64,000 bases of DNA. Origin: Triatoma infestans. Taxonomy: Eukaryota > Arthropoda > Insecta > Hemiptera > Reduviidae. The notes under the pieces are model-generated. The model saw nothing but the letters and a program-made list of their open reading frames with translations. It was not told the origin of the DNA and did no database searches. The position numbers and the translations under genes are program-made. This document shows, piece after piece, positions 1 through 12,381 of the stretch. Within the stretch, counting starts at the first letter, position 1. Every line of letters starts with the position of its first letter. The DNA lies in contig JAAEAF010014559.1 of NCBI GenBank assembly GCA_011037195.1, forward strand, positions 32,058 through 96,057. The letters run 5' to 3'.

Positions 1-411
1 TAAATAATTATTAATTAGTAGCGTAACATTGCAATTTTCCTTCCACCGTTTCTAAAACAATATTCTAGTCACACTACCTATATTAATATTAATTAATAAT
101 ATAAGCATTTTTTTTTTTTTACCATATATAATTTTTGTTACATTATATATCCTAGCCAGACTTACTTTGAAATATTCTACTTGTTTGTGTTGGTAGTCAT
201 TTCTAATCATATAGTTATTACATTATAAATGAGAAATTTCTCTTACTTATATTACTATCTGCATTAAAAGGGGGTCTAATAAAGTTATTTAATTATGTTA
301 AAAAATTAAAAAAACTGTGGTTAAGGCAGTCTTTTTTGTTTGCCTTTAAAATATTCATGATTTATTTAATATCACACAATTAATATTGTATGTTATAATC
401 TTGAGATGTAT
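1..411. other. AT-rich non-coding DNA
   Basis: No reading frame or element end can be supported. The stretch is AT-rich with short A and T runs and leads directly into the palindromic start of the first modular-repeat copy at 412. Confidence 0.6.
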
Positions 412-1385
412 TACTTTCTCTTACTCCTAGTAAGAGGAAGTATTGTAATCGTGTCAAATTTTCGATATCGAGTTTTCACCGGAAACATCCGTTTCGAGAT
501 CCCCTGAGTGCAAAAAATTAGTTTCTAGGAAATGATCTGTGTGTGTGTAAAACAGTAGGTTATCTGTCAAAATTCCACAACCGGAAGTACAACTTTACTA
601 GTTGTTTTTTTACATTTTTGAATTTTATCAAAAATGGCTCCAGCGATTTTCTTGGAACTTGGTATACAAAGAGCTACACATGCTTACAAAGAGTTACACT
701 TGGTATACAAAGAGCTACACTTGGAACTACACATAAAAGAGCTACAACTTTTTTTTTAAAACATTTCTCTGGGAAAATTCATTTAAGGGCAGTTATGGGG
801 GAGGGTGGGGTTAGGTTATCATCTAATGTACTATTTCAGTTTATTATACAATTCTGTCATCTATATAATGTTAATTAGAATTGAATATGTTGTTAAAATT
901 CCACGTTTGAAACAAATTGATTGACCTGAAATGCTTTTACTTTACCACTTTACTAAATGATTTTTTTTTTCACTTTTTCTCGATTTTCTCAAAAATTTCT
1001 CCGACGATTTTCTTGAAACTTCTTATATAAACTAAACATACAATGATCTGCAACTTTTATTTAAAACATTTCTCTGGGAAAATTCATTTAAGGGCATTTT
1101 AAAGGGGAGGGATGGGGCTATGTTTTTCTCTAATGCTATCATATAGTTGATTATACAATTCTATCATCTAAACAAAATTAATTAGAAATAAATAGATGGC
1201 CAAAATTCCAAGTCCTATGAAAATTAGTTAGCCGGAAGTGCGCATTTACTGAACAGTTTTTTTTTTTCAGTTTTTGATGAATTTCATTAAATTTGCTACA
1301 CTAACTATAAAATTTGTCAATTAAATTTTGAGAACTGGTGTAAGAGAAAGTTTATGTGAGTGTTTCACACCAGATTTTTTTTTTA
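412..1385 (+). repeat. Modular hairpin-ended repeat family, copy 1
   Basis: The copy begins with a 31-nt near-perfect palindrome (412-442; arm TACTTTCTCTTACT, loop of 3 nt, one G-T wobble) and ends near 1350-1385 with a GTGTGA-type hairpin motif followed by a T-run. Inside are repeated modules of roughly 280-300 bp with recurring phrases: a CCGGAAGTGCG-like box, a CTACACATACAA-like box, a TTTCTC(T/C)GGGAAAATTCA box, a G-rich tract, and an AATATTAATTAGAATT-like box. No protein is encoded; a 111-codon frame inside it is low-complexity and differs between copies. It looks like a non-autonomous element. Its class is not known to me. Confidence 0.6.
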
Positions 1386-1857
1386 TTTAAATTTATTTTA
1401 TCCTTAAAAATGTTTACTTTTTTTTTTTTTTTTAATATAATAGAATGGATGCTATTTCATTTCATTTCATTTTCTCATTTTAATAGATATATACAATTTT
1501 CTGCTTCTTGTCTGGTTTATATATGTTAAACAAATATAATATCTATCTATTTACTATACAAACACGTTTTTCATATGGATTACTGTTTATTGTGCCAATT
1601 CCACATGTAGTGTTATATTATTAAAAAGGTCATAATCAGAAGATATAAACCAACCTTTTGACCTTTCAACCTAAGTATCTTTTCCTTTAGCTTCAAGAGT
1701 TCTACTTGAAATTAGTATCCCTGGAGGTTTTTTTTGCAACACAGCCGGTGAGTACTATTCTGTACTGATAGTAATTTAATTTAATATACATGAAAAATAT
1801 ATTGTATATAACATTTTTTATACTGTAACTTTTACATTTTAATTAACAAATTTCTTT
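1386..1857. other. AT-rich non-coding DNA
   Basis: T-runs and AT-rich sequence. I see no gene or recognisable element end. Confidence 0.5.
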
Positions 1858-2125
1858 TTTGTTACTTTCTCTTACTTCAAAATTGAATTTTCACCAGAAA
1901 TACATATTTTGTGGTCCTCTGAATATGAAAATAAAAATGTTTTTATCCTTGGTGGTACGTGTGTCTGTTCTGTGTGTACGAATGTGTTAACAGAATTACT
2001 TCAAAAAACAAAAAGTCGCAGGAAACTTAATCTTGGTATTCCCATTTAGCCACTACCAATCGCATTAAAAACAAGAAAATTTCGGACAAAATCCAAATTT
2101 TAAAAATGAATTCAGCCATCAGAAG
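1858..2125 (+). repeat. Partial modular repeat, 5' part
   Basis: The stretch starts with the family's TTACTTTCTCTTACTTC opening and follows the same order of boxes as copy 1: a TTTTCACC(A)GAAAT box, a TTTTG-GGTCC box, a GTGTGT-rich stretch, and a GGAAACTTAATCTTGGTATTC-like box. The palindrome's second arm is missing and the copy fades out without the 3' hairpin, so it is a diverged 5' fragment. Confidence 0.45.
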
Positions 2126-4529
2126 CTTGTCTTCAAAATCCTAATTTAATGCAGATTGACATTTTTTAATTTTATTTAATTAATTTTTATAGTTCATATC
2201 CATATAGCTCACAATTTATTTTGAAATAAATTTTGATTACCAATCAACAAGCTAGTTTTGATATCGTAATTAATATTGTTCTTCTTGGTTTCTTGATTGA
2301 AATTATTGGGTTGGCTAGGGTATCGTCCGCATCGTTTTGGCATAATGATAGGTTTTTTTTTTTTGTTGAAAAAATTGTAAAAATAGTGTTAATTAAAATA
2401 AACATTGTTTTAATGATAATGAAATGATTTACAAAGACTGTGGCAATCTTCACCTTTGCAAAAAGCCGAAAATAAATTCGGCATTTCCTCGTTTTTATAG
2501 CATAGTTTTGTTGGTGTTACATTAAGTACTACCTGTATACATTTTTTTATTATACTGCTAGGTGTTTTTTTAGACGAATTTAAAAAAAAAAAGTAGAAAT
2601 TACACCACGGGCAGAGTGATGAATAATTTGAAGAATTTATCTTTATTTATCCTGGTATATAGTGGGCATTGGACTTTTATTTAGTATTGTTTTATGCAAA
2701 CAAAAAATAAATACATTGCTGAATATAAAAAAAGTTTCCCCACATATAGATGGTACCCTCTCTGTTAATAAGGCAAAAAAAAGTCACAATGGAATATGTA
2801 TTGTATTGAATTATTTCCTGTAATATTGCCCGACAGTAATTGTTAGGATGAAATAGTAATTTGAAATTAAAAAAAATGAAATAAAAAAAAAAGTGAATAG
2901 GAAAAATCATAAAAGCTCAACAATACTTAAATGCAGCATATCATGTTGCAATTAATGAAAACAAAAGAAAAACTTTATTTAATGATTACCTTTTTTCATC
3001 TCTCACATTCTCTCTCGAATTTTCTATTATAATTATTTTTCGGATGAAATATTTCAACGTTTGCACATTATTTGATGATTATTGGAGAACTGATAATTAA
3101 CCAGTTTATCAGTATCAAAAACAACGGGTTAAACTCATCTCATAGAGGGCAGATAAAAAATATTAAATTAGGGTAATAAAAGTAAGGGTGGCTAATGTTC
3201 GAAACGGTTTGCTAGCAGCTGTAGTAGACCAGTTATGAACGGTTGCCCCCTTTCACATGGTGTAAGGGACATTTTTTTAATTTCTAAATCACAAGAAGGA
3301 AACTATAAGATAGGATTTTCCAATATTTTATTTCCTAACGGATCAAAATTATTATAAAAATTAACAATGTTGTGAAATCACAGAAAAAAAGTTCAAATAC
3401 TCATTTGGATTTCAGACTCATCTTGCTGGTTGTGTATATAGATCCCAATGAACACCAAAAACATTAAATTCGAATACATGTTATATAAGAAATATCCACA
3501 ATAAAATAAATTTGGCGGCCTAAAAGGCCTTGTCAAAAAAACTAAACCTATCTTGTACTAACTAATAAAGGAATAAACTACTAATAACTACTTACAAAAA
3601 TACTTCTGGGCATCCACAAAATCCTTAAACAACCGAACTTAGTAGTACACATGCGGCCAATTCGTCTTCTCATGTCTCTTTTTATTTTCGACCAGTGAAT
3701 TCTATACTTTAGGTATGAACCATTTTATCACGCGGGCTCGCAAAATCTAAGGATTAGTTTACCTTAAAGTGGTGAAACCGTAAAGAATCTAAAATTTGGT
3801 AACCTCTCCAGCTATCGGTGATCACGGTAGTTCCCCGTTTAATGTTTTTCGGCCAATACCCGCCGTAAAGTTGGGACATTTATCCACTACAGATAAAAAA
3901 CACTTTTTGGTTGACCTATCTACGTATACCGCCAACTACCCAACAGGACTTTGTTACTCTACCTCTGTCAAACTTTCTGCGCCCAAATGCGTTTTCATCC
4001 ACCTCTACTATTGCGTTTGTCCCTCCAATCTTTCCGCTGTTCTCAATCAGCCAATTTAAAATTAAATTCCGATTTGTTTTTCAAAACAAAAGCCTTGTAA
4101 ACATTCAATTACAAATGAAAATTTGTCAAACCTTAAGTTGTTTTGGGTTAAACTCATCTCATTGGGGGCAACTAATAATAAGTTGACGAGGTATACACTC
4201 TCCAACCCTTGGGATTACCACCAACTCTTTTCTAACCAAACAGTAAATTCCTTTTTTTAACTGCCTCCCCATGACATGATTTAAGGGACATTTTCAAAAT
4301 TTCTTGATCAATAGTAACCCAGCACTCACTAAGTACATACAGATTCAAATAAATAGAATCATGGAATTTCTAAAAAGTTTATCTAGTTGTGGGAAACATG
4401 TGGCAGCAGTAGGAATCGTACAAATTTTAATAACACACCACTGGACAAGATAGTGCTAGTGTTAGTGGGCTGGATACTCAAATATCCTCGAAACACTCTA
4501 GTTAGGAAAAGGGGATTATGCCATAATAC
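2126..4529. other. Non-coding DNA with no supported gene
   Basis: Short frames here are AT-rich and match nothing I recognise. Blocks around 3128-3280 and 4145-4300 share phrases (GGTTAAACTCATCTCAT, then a TAAGGGACATTTT box), so they are diverged copies of one another, probably old repeat DNA. Confidence 0.45.
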
Positions 4530-5140
4530 CTTCACAAAATTTGAATTATGAATCCAAATTTGAAATATTTTCTAGGGAAAAAACGATTTTTGGTTTTTTT
4601 TTGGGTGGTGGAACAATAGCGTCATGCTTTCCTCTAAAGTACCACTTCAGTAATATAAATGGTTTTTACCAACTATATAATATTACTGCACATTAGAAGC
4701 ATTGATAGAATCCTAAATTTGAAAAAAAAATGGCTTACCGGAAGTGCGAATTTGCAGAATAGTTTTTTTGGGGGGGAATTTTCTCGAAAACGGTTATAAC
4801 AGTTTTCTTTAAATTTGGTATCCTTGCTGTATAGATAGAAACTTATTACTTTTATTTAAATATTTATGCTGAAAAAATTCTCTTATGTGGTTTCTTAGGA
4901 GGAATAGGAGACATTGCAGTTCAAATGTATTTGTTCCATATTGTTGGCCTCATTACAATGTAATCATTCTCTACCTGGCTTTGTTGTAGGTTGGCACTTG
5001 TCCAGTCGGCTACCTGTATATTTATGTTGCTGGACATACTAGCAATAATTTAAAAGAAAATTTTTCATTTTATATAATTAAAGTATTAAGAGTAGAAAGA
5101 AAATATTGTGTGAGTGTTTAATTACAGATTTTTTTTTTAA
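4530..5140 (+). repeat. Degenerate modular repeat with 3' hairpin tail
   Basis: The module boxes recur (AATATTTTCTAGGGAAAAA, CTTACCGGAAGTGCG, a G-rich tract, ATTTTCTCGAAAA), and the stretch ends at about 5107-5140 in TGTGTGAGTGTTT, CAGA and a T-run. It is an old copy of the same family that has lost its 5' palindrome. No coding content is visible. Confidence 0.45.
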
Positions 5141-5318
5141 CTTAGAATTGCCCAAACTTTGTTAATATTGTATGTAAATACAGACACTAGGCACTTTGAA
5201 ACTTGGTAAAGTAGTAAATTCTTAAATAGTAAATAGTAAATATTGTTCCCCCAGCTAAGTGTAAAATAGTATCTTTCACTCTCTGTCAGCGATTCTCTCA
5301 TCTATAGCTATTCTATAC

Positions 5319-5608
5319 ATGACACTTCTCTTGACAGAGAAACTTCTATTAAAGACCTTGGCATTACGTTATGTACGAACTAACCTTTCAACCTACTTAC
5401 ACACTGGGCTATTAATAAAGTGAACAAAATGTTAGGGTTTATTCAGAGAACAACCAAACAATTTAAGGATCTTCAGGTAATGGTCACTTTGTACAATGTT
5501 CTGGTACGTCCTATTTTAGGATATTGTTCTACTGTTTGGTCACCTTATAAGAAAACGGATATTGATGCTATTGAAGCCATACAAAGAAGATTTCTACGTC
5601 TACTCTGA
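5319..5608 (+). pseudogene. Non-LTR reverse transcriptase, C-terminal fragment (CR1/Jockey-like)
   Basis: The readable frame has a SIKDLGI motif, a stop, and then a clean stretch from about 5420 with KMLGFIQRTTKQF, LYNVLVRPILGY, TVWSPY and IEAIQRRFLRLL. This is the typical end of the RT thumb/connection region in Jockey and CR1 clade LINEs, where a KDLGI box is followed by LV-P-LEY-S-VWSP and IE-IQ-RFLR. Catalytic RT motifs and endonuclease are absent, so this is a 5'-truncated relic. The frame is broken at 5368 or so and ends at 5608. It was recognised by eye; the clade is not certain. Confidence 0.65.
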
Positions 5609-5635
5609 TATCGGGATACTGGAGTTTACTACTAT

Positions 5636-5875
5636 ACAGAAAATACTATTCCCAAAAAGTACTTACGAGACTGACTATTTAAAATTTAGTACTATTCCCA
5701 GACTAATGGAATCAACAACGAACTGCAATGTGATATTCTCCCTATATTTCACTTGTAGAATTTTAAAAATTACTTACTAAATTTTCACTAGGAAAGGAAC
5801 TATGATTGATGTGTATATTACAAATTTTTTATTAAGACTTGTATGTTTATCTTCAATTATCATTATTTTAACTAC
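5636..5875. repeat. Local duplication, copy 1 of 2
   Basis: This stretch recurs at 6069-6309 with a few substitutions and small indels; for example both read AGACTGACTATTTAAAATTT and AACTATGATTGATGTGT. It directly follows the LINE relic, so the duplicated sequence may be degenerate LINE 3' sequence. Confidence 0.7.
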
Positions 5876-6068
5876 TTTTATATTATACTTACAACAACTT
5901 AAGAAAATATTCTAGTTTTATAGTAACTTATATTTTAGTAATTACTTAGTCATAATATTAATGTGTCAACTGTTTTTAGTGTATAGATATTTAATTTTAT
6001 ATTTGATAACCTTGTAACTGGGTATATTTCAAATACATATTTCAAATAAATATGGGTATATTTCAAAT

Positions 6069-6309
6069 ACAGAAAATACTATTCCCAAAAACTACCTACG
6101 AGACTGACTATTTAAAATTTAGCCCTATTCCCAGACTAATGGAATCAACGAACGAACTGCAATGTGATATTCTCCCTATATTTCACCTGTAGAATTTAAA
6201 AATTACTTACTAAATTTTCACTAGGAAAGGAACTATGATTGATGTGTGTATATTACAAATTTTGTATTAAGACTTGTATGTTTACCTTCAATTATCATTA
6301 TTTTAATAT
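6069..6309. repeat. Local duplication, copy 2 of 2
   Basis: It matches 5636-5875 at an offset of about 433 bp. The start phrase AGAAAATACTATTCCCAAAA and the end phrase TTCAATTATCATTATTTTAA are shared. It is not coding. Confidence 0.7.
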
Positions 6310-6346
6310 TCATTTTAGTAAAAGTTTTCCTTTTAATATTCATTTT

Positions 6347-6643
6347 AATAAAAGTGCAATAAGCTGTATCTATAAGCTGTATATGTGCAAGAAGCATTTC
6401 TTATTTACAAAAGTCATTAAAGTAACACACGAAAAAAATCCCAAAATATTGAGATAATCATGCGCACTTTTCGCCGATGCAGTTTGATCACCTGATGCTG
6501 AGGTGGTTCTGAAACTGAAAAATAAAGGTTTCCTACCAACAAGGCTATTTTTCATTATCGAAATATTTTGGTTGGCACATACATATTCTTTTCATGTTTA
6601 GATAATCTCAAAATATGTACTTCCGGAACAACTCAGTTCAAAA
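6347..6643. repeat. Dispersed duplication, copy 1 of 2
   Basis: This roughly 297-bp block reappears at 7313-7613 almost unchanged (both read GCAATAAGCTGTATCTATAA and TGCGCACTTTTCGCCGATGC). Copy 2 has one extra TTAT and few substitutions. The high identity suggests a recent duplication or two copies of one short element. No coding potential is evident. Confidence 0.75.
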
Positions 6644-7312
6644 TCACGATAATCAGTTAAAACACGATAATGTGATCTTGAAATAATGAATTACTTTTTT
6701 GCTATTAAAAAAAAAGAAAAATCTGGTGTGAAAAACACTCATACAATTGATTTTCTCTTACTGTAATTAATAAACTTAATGAAGAAATTTTTCTTTAAAA
6801 TTACAACGTTGCAATATATGTTTAGATGGGCAGGCTATAAAAATGGTGAAAAGGATTTTCACAATTTTACCTGAGTTGCCGCCTTATGTTGACGCCTTAC
6901 TATGTTAAAACCAACACCGGAAGATCACTTTCTTTTCTTTAAACAAAGTATATCAACTACTCATACAAAGTGCTACAAATTTTTATTTGAACATATCTCC
7001 GGAAAAATTCAATTAAGGCAACTTTTTGGGGGATAGATATGGGGAATATGGCTTTTGGGGGTTATGGTTTTCTCTAAAGATTTTAGTGTATAGATATTTA
7101 ATTTTATATTTGATAACCTTGTAACTGGGTATAAACCTGTTTATATGAATGAATGAATGAATCAAAAATAACCACCGTACTTGTTGGTTTTTAGGATATG
7201 TATGGCTCCCCGAATGCGATTATGTTGCTGCTCCACCAGGCAGTATCTTGATTAATAATCCTCAGTGTTGATTAAAGACAGTGTAAAAATCAAACATGCC
7301 AAAAATATTTCA

Positions 7313-7613
7313 AATAAAAGTGCAATAAGCTGTATCTATAAGCTGTATATGTGCAAGAAGCATTTCTTATTTATTTACAAAAGTCATTAATGTAACACAC
7401 GAAAAAAATCCCGAAATATTGAGATAATCATGCGCACTTTTCGCCGATGCAGTTTGATCACCTGATGCTGAGGTGGTTCTGAAACTGAAAAATAAAGGTT
7501 TCCTACCAACAAGGCTATTTTTCATTATCGAAATATTTTGGTTGGCACATACATATTCTTTTCATGTTTAGATAATCTCAAAATATGTACTTCCGGGACA
7601 ACTCAGTTCAAAA
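7313..7613. repeat. Dispersed duplication, copy 2 of 2
   Basis: Near-identical to 6347-6643. It is flanked on the right by an ATA microsatellite at 7646. A second shared block pair (6930-7080 and 7770-7920, modular-repeat boxes) lies beside each copy, so the duplicated segment may be larger and interrupted. Confidence 0.7.
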
Positions 7614-7645
7614 ATTTAGTACGTTCACAATACTGCCTTTTACAG

Positions 7646-7646
7646 C

Positions 7647-7683
<37 letters not shown>
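7646..7683. repeat. (ATA)n microsatellite
   Basis: An uninterrupted ATA trinucleotide run of about 38 bp. Such runs can be the 3' tails of LINEs, but no coding match is visible directly upstream. Confidence 0.9.
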
Positions 7684-7685
<2 letters not shown>

Positions 7686-7714
7686 CAAATTGTGTAATAA
7701 ATAGAATTTTTAGA

Positions 7715-7990
7715 TTTATGAAATTGAGTTTTCACTGAAAATACACGTTTTGAGGTCACCTAAATACAAAAAAGTGATTTTCTTTAAACAAAGTATATCA
7801 ACTATTCATACAAAGTGCTACAAATTTTTATTTGAACATATCTCCGGAAAAATTCAATTAAGGCAACTTTTTGGGGAATAGGTATGGGGAATAGGGCTTT
7901 TTGGGGTTATGGTTTTCTCTAAAGTGCTATTTTAGTTCAACAATGTGCTATAAAAATTCTGTCAACTAAATGATATTAATTCGAATTACA
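7715..7990 (+). repeat. Partial modular repeat
   Basis: It carries the TTGAGTTTTCACTGAAAATAC box, the CATACAAAGTGCTACAAATT box, a TCTCCGGAAAAATTCAATTA box and a G-rich tract in family order. It lacks both the palindromic start and the hairpin tail. Confidence 0.5.
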
Positions 7991-9053
7991 TGAGTTGTCA
8001 AAAGTTTGAAGAAAATTCTAGTGGGAGTTTCAGGGGTTTAAAAATAATAACTAAATGCTATTACTACTGCACTATAATTAATATATGTACACTTATGATT
8101 CTAAGGGACTTGAATTAAGAGATTAAGAGACAGGAAGAGAAACTCAATGAGAGACTGAGAGATAGGCAAGTGCTGTTTGTATAGACTGGATATTTATCGT
8201 TGGCTGATCGCATGGAAGGTGTCTTCGCTCTTGAAGAAGGTGATAGAATGGGGCCTCCACTGTCCTTTTTTCCTTCAATTAAGACCCCCTGCGGTAGGGG
8301 AAGTAGGATGGTGCTTCATCACCAACCCTTGGTTGGCTTCGTTTATTTTTATACGACCTTGGCGTGCGGATAGCGGAGAACTAATATAAGATGTGATATA
8401 CCATCACATCATCCCCTCCTCTGAAGAAATTTTCCGTTGGCGGAAAATTTGGAAGGCGAAAGGTTGGAAAGCTAGCATTTACTGATGCCTTGACTTGGAT
8501 ATATGCAAATGTTGAATTTGCAGATGCCTTGACATGGTTGATATGCAAATGTTGAATTTGCAGACGCCTTCTTACGTAGGTGAGTCGCTTGATGCACGCG
8601 ACTAGCTCAATTGCTGCTTAATCATGTTGTATGTGCAAGTGTGGGTCGACAATACTTGCAAAGTAGTAGGCATAGCAAATTGCTAAGTAGATTTGAGCAA
8701 TCCTTATGTATTAAGGAGTCTCTAATTGATGTCCATTTAATAGGTCTGATGTATGTTGATCATTGCCTTTGTCTCTCTGTTACTTTAAGGAGGAAAGGAT
8801 GAGAATGAGAAGCATCAAGTCCTTTCTTTTTCTCAATAATTTTACCTTTCTATATAATATATATATATATATATATATACATATGTATGTATGTATGTAT
8901 GTTTTATATATATATAAAATTCATGTTAAACAAATACAGAAATACATAGATTTGAATTAATAAATAAAATTTTTCACATAAGTGAGTAAAATTTTTTTTT
9001 TAATTATAAATAATGTAATCGAATATATCATGATAATTTTAAGAACTTAACTT
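7991..9053. other. Non-coding DNA with AT/ATGT microsatellite
   Basis: An (AT)n tract followed by an (ATGT)n tract lies at 8851-8902. The 8380-8420 stretch (a TATA-like ATATAAGA, then CATCACATCATCCCCTCC) resembles the promoter-proximal part of insect LTRs, but no pairing LTR, PBS or coding region supports that. Small frames are not recognisable. Confidence 0.4.
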
Positions 9054-10335
9054 ACATACGTAACTAATTGGAATTAAGAATGACAAAGAAAAGTATAAAA
9101 TACTAATAATAAAAAGGTGTAATTACATTTATAATTACAATCAATTATGTAATTACATTTATAATAATAAATTAATCGAACATATTTGTTTCAATTAGGT
9201 GCTTTTTAGCGATATTAATTTATTTGTTCACATACGTAACTAATTGGAATTAAGAATGACAAAGAAAAGTATAAAATACTAATAATAAAAAAGGTGTAAT
9301 TACATTTATAATTATAATCAATTATGTAAATCGAACATATTTGTTTCAATTAGGTGCTTTTTAGCGATATTAATTTATTTGTTCACATACGTAACTAATT
9401 GGAATTAAGAATGACAAAGAAAAGTATAAAATACTAATAATAAAAAGGTGTAATTACATTTATAATTACAATCAATTATGTAATTACATTTATAATTACA
9501 CAATTATGTAATTACATTTATAATAATAAATTAATCGAACATATTTGTTTCAATTAGGTGCTTTTTAGCGATATTAATTTATTTGTTCACATACGTAACT
9601 AATTGGAATTAAGAATGACAAAGAAAAGTATAAAATACTAATAATAAAAAAGGTGTAATTACATTTATAATTATAATCAATTATGTAAATCGAACATATT
9701 TGTTTCAATTAGGTGCTTTTTAGCGATATTAATTTATTTGTTCACATACGTAACTAATTGGAATTAAGAATGACAAAGAAAAGTATAAAATACTAATAAT
9801 AAAAAGGTGTAATTACATTTATAATTACAATCAATTATGTAATTACATTTATAATTACAATCAATTATGTAATTACATTTATAATAATAAATTAATCGAA
9901 CATATTTGTTTCAATTAGGTGCTTTTTAGCGATATTAATTTATTTGTTCACATACGTAACTAATTGGAATTAAGAATGACAAAGAAAAGTATAAAATACT
10001 AATAATAAAAAGGTGTAATTACATTTATAATTACAATCAATTATGTAATTACATTTATAATTACAATCAATTATGTAATTACATTTATAATAATAAATTA
10101 ATCGAACATATTTGTTTCAATTAGGTGCTTTTTAGCGATATTAATTTATTTGTTCACATACGTAACTAATTGGAATTAAGAATGACAAAGAAAAGTATAA
10201 AATACTAATAATAAAAAAGGTGTAATTACATTTATAATTATAATCAATTATGTAATTACATTTATAATAATAAATTAATCGAACATATTTGTTTCAATTA
10301 GGTGCTTTTTAGCGATATTAATTTATTTGTACAAT
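9054..10335. repeat. Satellite array, seven units of about 155-206 bp
   Basis: Unit starts (ACATACGTAACTAATTGG) fall at about 9054, 9230, 9385, 9589, 9744, 9950 and 10156, and the array ends near 10335. Unit lengths are therefore about 176, 155, 204, 155, 206, 206 and 180. Length differences come from an internal subrepeat of about 29 bp (TGTAATTACATTTATAATTA followed by CAATCAATTA) present in zero, one or two extra copies. Each unit has a constant part with GACAAAGAAAAGTATAAAAT and GGTGCTTTTTAGCGATATTA. No protein is encoded. Confidence 0.9.
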
Positions 10336-11449
10336 ATTATTACTTTTGTACCTTATACGAGGTTTATTTAAATTATTTAGTTATGTTGAATTAGAGGCCT
10401 TTTTAAATTTAATTAACATTTATTTACTGTTATGCGTGCTTTTTGTTGCAACACATTGTCCTTTTATATGATGGTATATGTATTTAAATGACTCCGATAG
10501 TTCTATGTAGATAGTCGAGTTATTATTCCTTTATTTATTATATTTATTTATTCATTTCTTTCTTATTGTATTTTTGTTTGTGTGTGTGAGTTTGCGAGCA
10601 TAGCAGCTAGGATAAGGAAGGCGATCGCTAGGAAGGTGAGAATTCTTATGGGTTTTAGGGTTAGACGTCATCGTAGAATTATGTGATCACATGCTTTGAA
10701 TTCATTCACAATTTGAATCGTCGTAATTAAATAATTCTCGACAATCTATAAGGCTGTTGAAAAGAAAAACGGTGTTCGAAACAGTACATTAAATTAAGTT
10801 AGTGTACCATGAGTTAGAAAGAAAACAGACGAACAATATAAGCATATTAAGACAAAGGAAAACAAATGATATATGTAATGTAATCAGAAATAGTTAACTT
10901 ATAAAAAATTATACAGCAATTAAGCAACTAAAAAAGCGTAATAATCTTAGGCCTGTACACATTTCACTGAAGGATCCTAAAATAATAAAATGATAAAAGA
11001 GAGGAAACGGTTTTATAACTTACATAAAGGAGGGATCCTTTCACTTACCACCTGGCTCAATAAACTGAGGTTATTGTAGCTTTAATCCTTTGCAGGTGAT
11101 GCCGAATTACCTGCTGCCCAAGAGGTTGCTACATATCTGTGAGGGCTGTAATGTACAATAGAACCAAATGCGGCTAATCTGAAATGTATGATTTTTTTTA
11201 GAATATTTTCTATGTTTTGCGTCCTCTTTCTTTATTGCCGTTTTCTTAAATGAAGCAGCAATGTCGGTCGTCGGTACGTTTGTTCCTGAAATATCTGCTA
11301 CCTGAAGGATCTTGTAAAACTTAAGAGTGTTTTTCCTAAAAGAAATGAAAGATTAGTTTTTTCTGTAAATGTTTAAATATTATCATTATTATTGTTTAAA
11401 TTTTATTTTATTTTATTTTATTTCTTTGTTGTCGTAATGTCATCTGGTT
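10336..11449. other. Non-coding DNA with no supported gene
   Basis: No reading frame or element can be defended. A weak 3' splice-like CCTTTGCAG at about 11090 precedes a short open stretch, but it is too short to call. Confidence 0.4.
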
Positions 11450-11760
11450 TTTTTTCTTGATTTTGCAGCCATTTTTAATTTATTAAGATGTACGATTTTG
11501 TTAGTATCACCGATTGATATTCTAGCAGTTTAATTTTTAAATAGTTTATCTATTTTATAGGGGCCATGATATTTTCTTTTGTAAACTTGTTTTTCAATTT
11601 GAAATGTTTAACATAAAAATCGTCTCCAGGATAAAATTTTTGTTTGGAAATATTTCTGTTAAACAATTTTTCTCTAATTACTTTAGCCTTAGTGTTAGCT
11701 AGCTTTTGCAGCTTCACTTTGCGGGTTGGGTGGAGGATCATGTTCCCTCAAGGTGGGGGA
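11450..11760 (-). pseudogene. Gypsy-type integrase C-terminal fragment 1
   Basis: Minus-strand reading gives a basic stretch with KLANTKAKVIREKLFNR followed by FYPGDDFYVKHFKLKNKF and APIKIDKL. This resembles the end of Ty3/gypsy integrases, where a K-GD-V-V box precedes a pattern fitting '(F)-GP-(K/Y)-I'. A paralogous and more informative fragment lies at 15370-15880 on the same strand. The catalytic core is absent here and the sequence changes character beyond 11745. The fragment is inferred to be dead. Confidence 0.5.
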
Positions 11761-12381
11761 GCGGTCAAGCTCCCTTAAAAAATGTTGAGGACAAATTATA
11801 AGTTTGAATAAATTCTGCAAATTATATCTATGTATCTAAATTGCTGAGAAAAAGTCATATGAGTGTTTTACACCAGATTTATCCTAGTATGGCCCCAGAA
11901 AACTTTCCTTTAATTCTAGAGGGAACCAGTTGGTGCTAATATTTATTATATAATATTAATATTAAAACGAATCAGTGTTTAATATTTCATCTACAATCGC
12001 CGGAACATAGCTAATAATTGCTGGAATACGATGGAAGTAGTACATCACAATTACTTGACAAGTGTAATTTTTGGTCGTCAAAGTTAAAAATTTTAAATGA
12101 AAATCGGCCCATAAATAATTTCAAACTAATAAATTAATATTTTGGATGATTCTGTATACCTGTAATTAATAAATGCGCAAGTTTATGGTGAGTATCTCAA
12201 TTTCCAGTACCTACTCAGCGATATCAGCAATATGGGAAGGACTTCGATAAGAGAATATAACTTATTCTTTTTCTTTGTTTTCTTAACTTTCTTGATTTAC
12301 TAGGATCTCTTTCACACTTTCTTTATTTTTTTTTCCTACATTTACTATTTTAACATCCTATTAGGATGAGTGCAGTGGATT

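Noticed and set aside
3796..4186. 87- and 91-codon overlapping frames
   Set aside because: No recognisable motif, overlapping in different frames, and surrounded by old repeat DNA.
8380..8480. LTR with TATA box and CATCATCCCC motif
   Set aside because: No TG...CA pair, PBS, second copy or coding region accompanies it.
9054..10335. CRISPR-like array
   Set aside because: Units are 155-206 bp, contain no short repeats with unique spacers, and the sequence context is eukaryotic; it is a satellite.
10610..10680. Short basic reading frame (AARIRKAIARKVR)
   Set aside because: Too short, no start or splice context, no homology that I can name.
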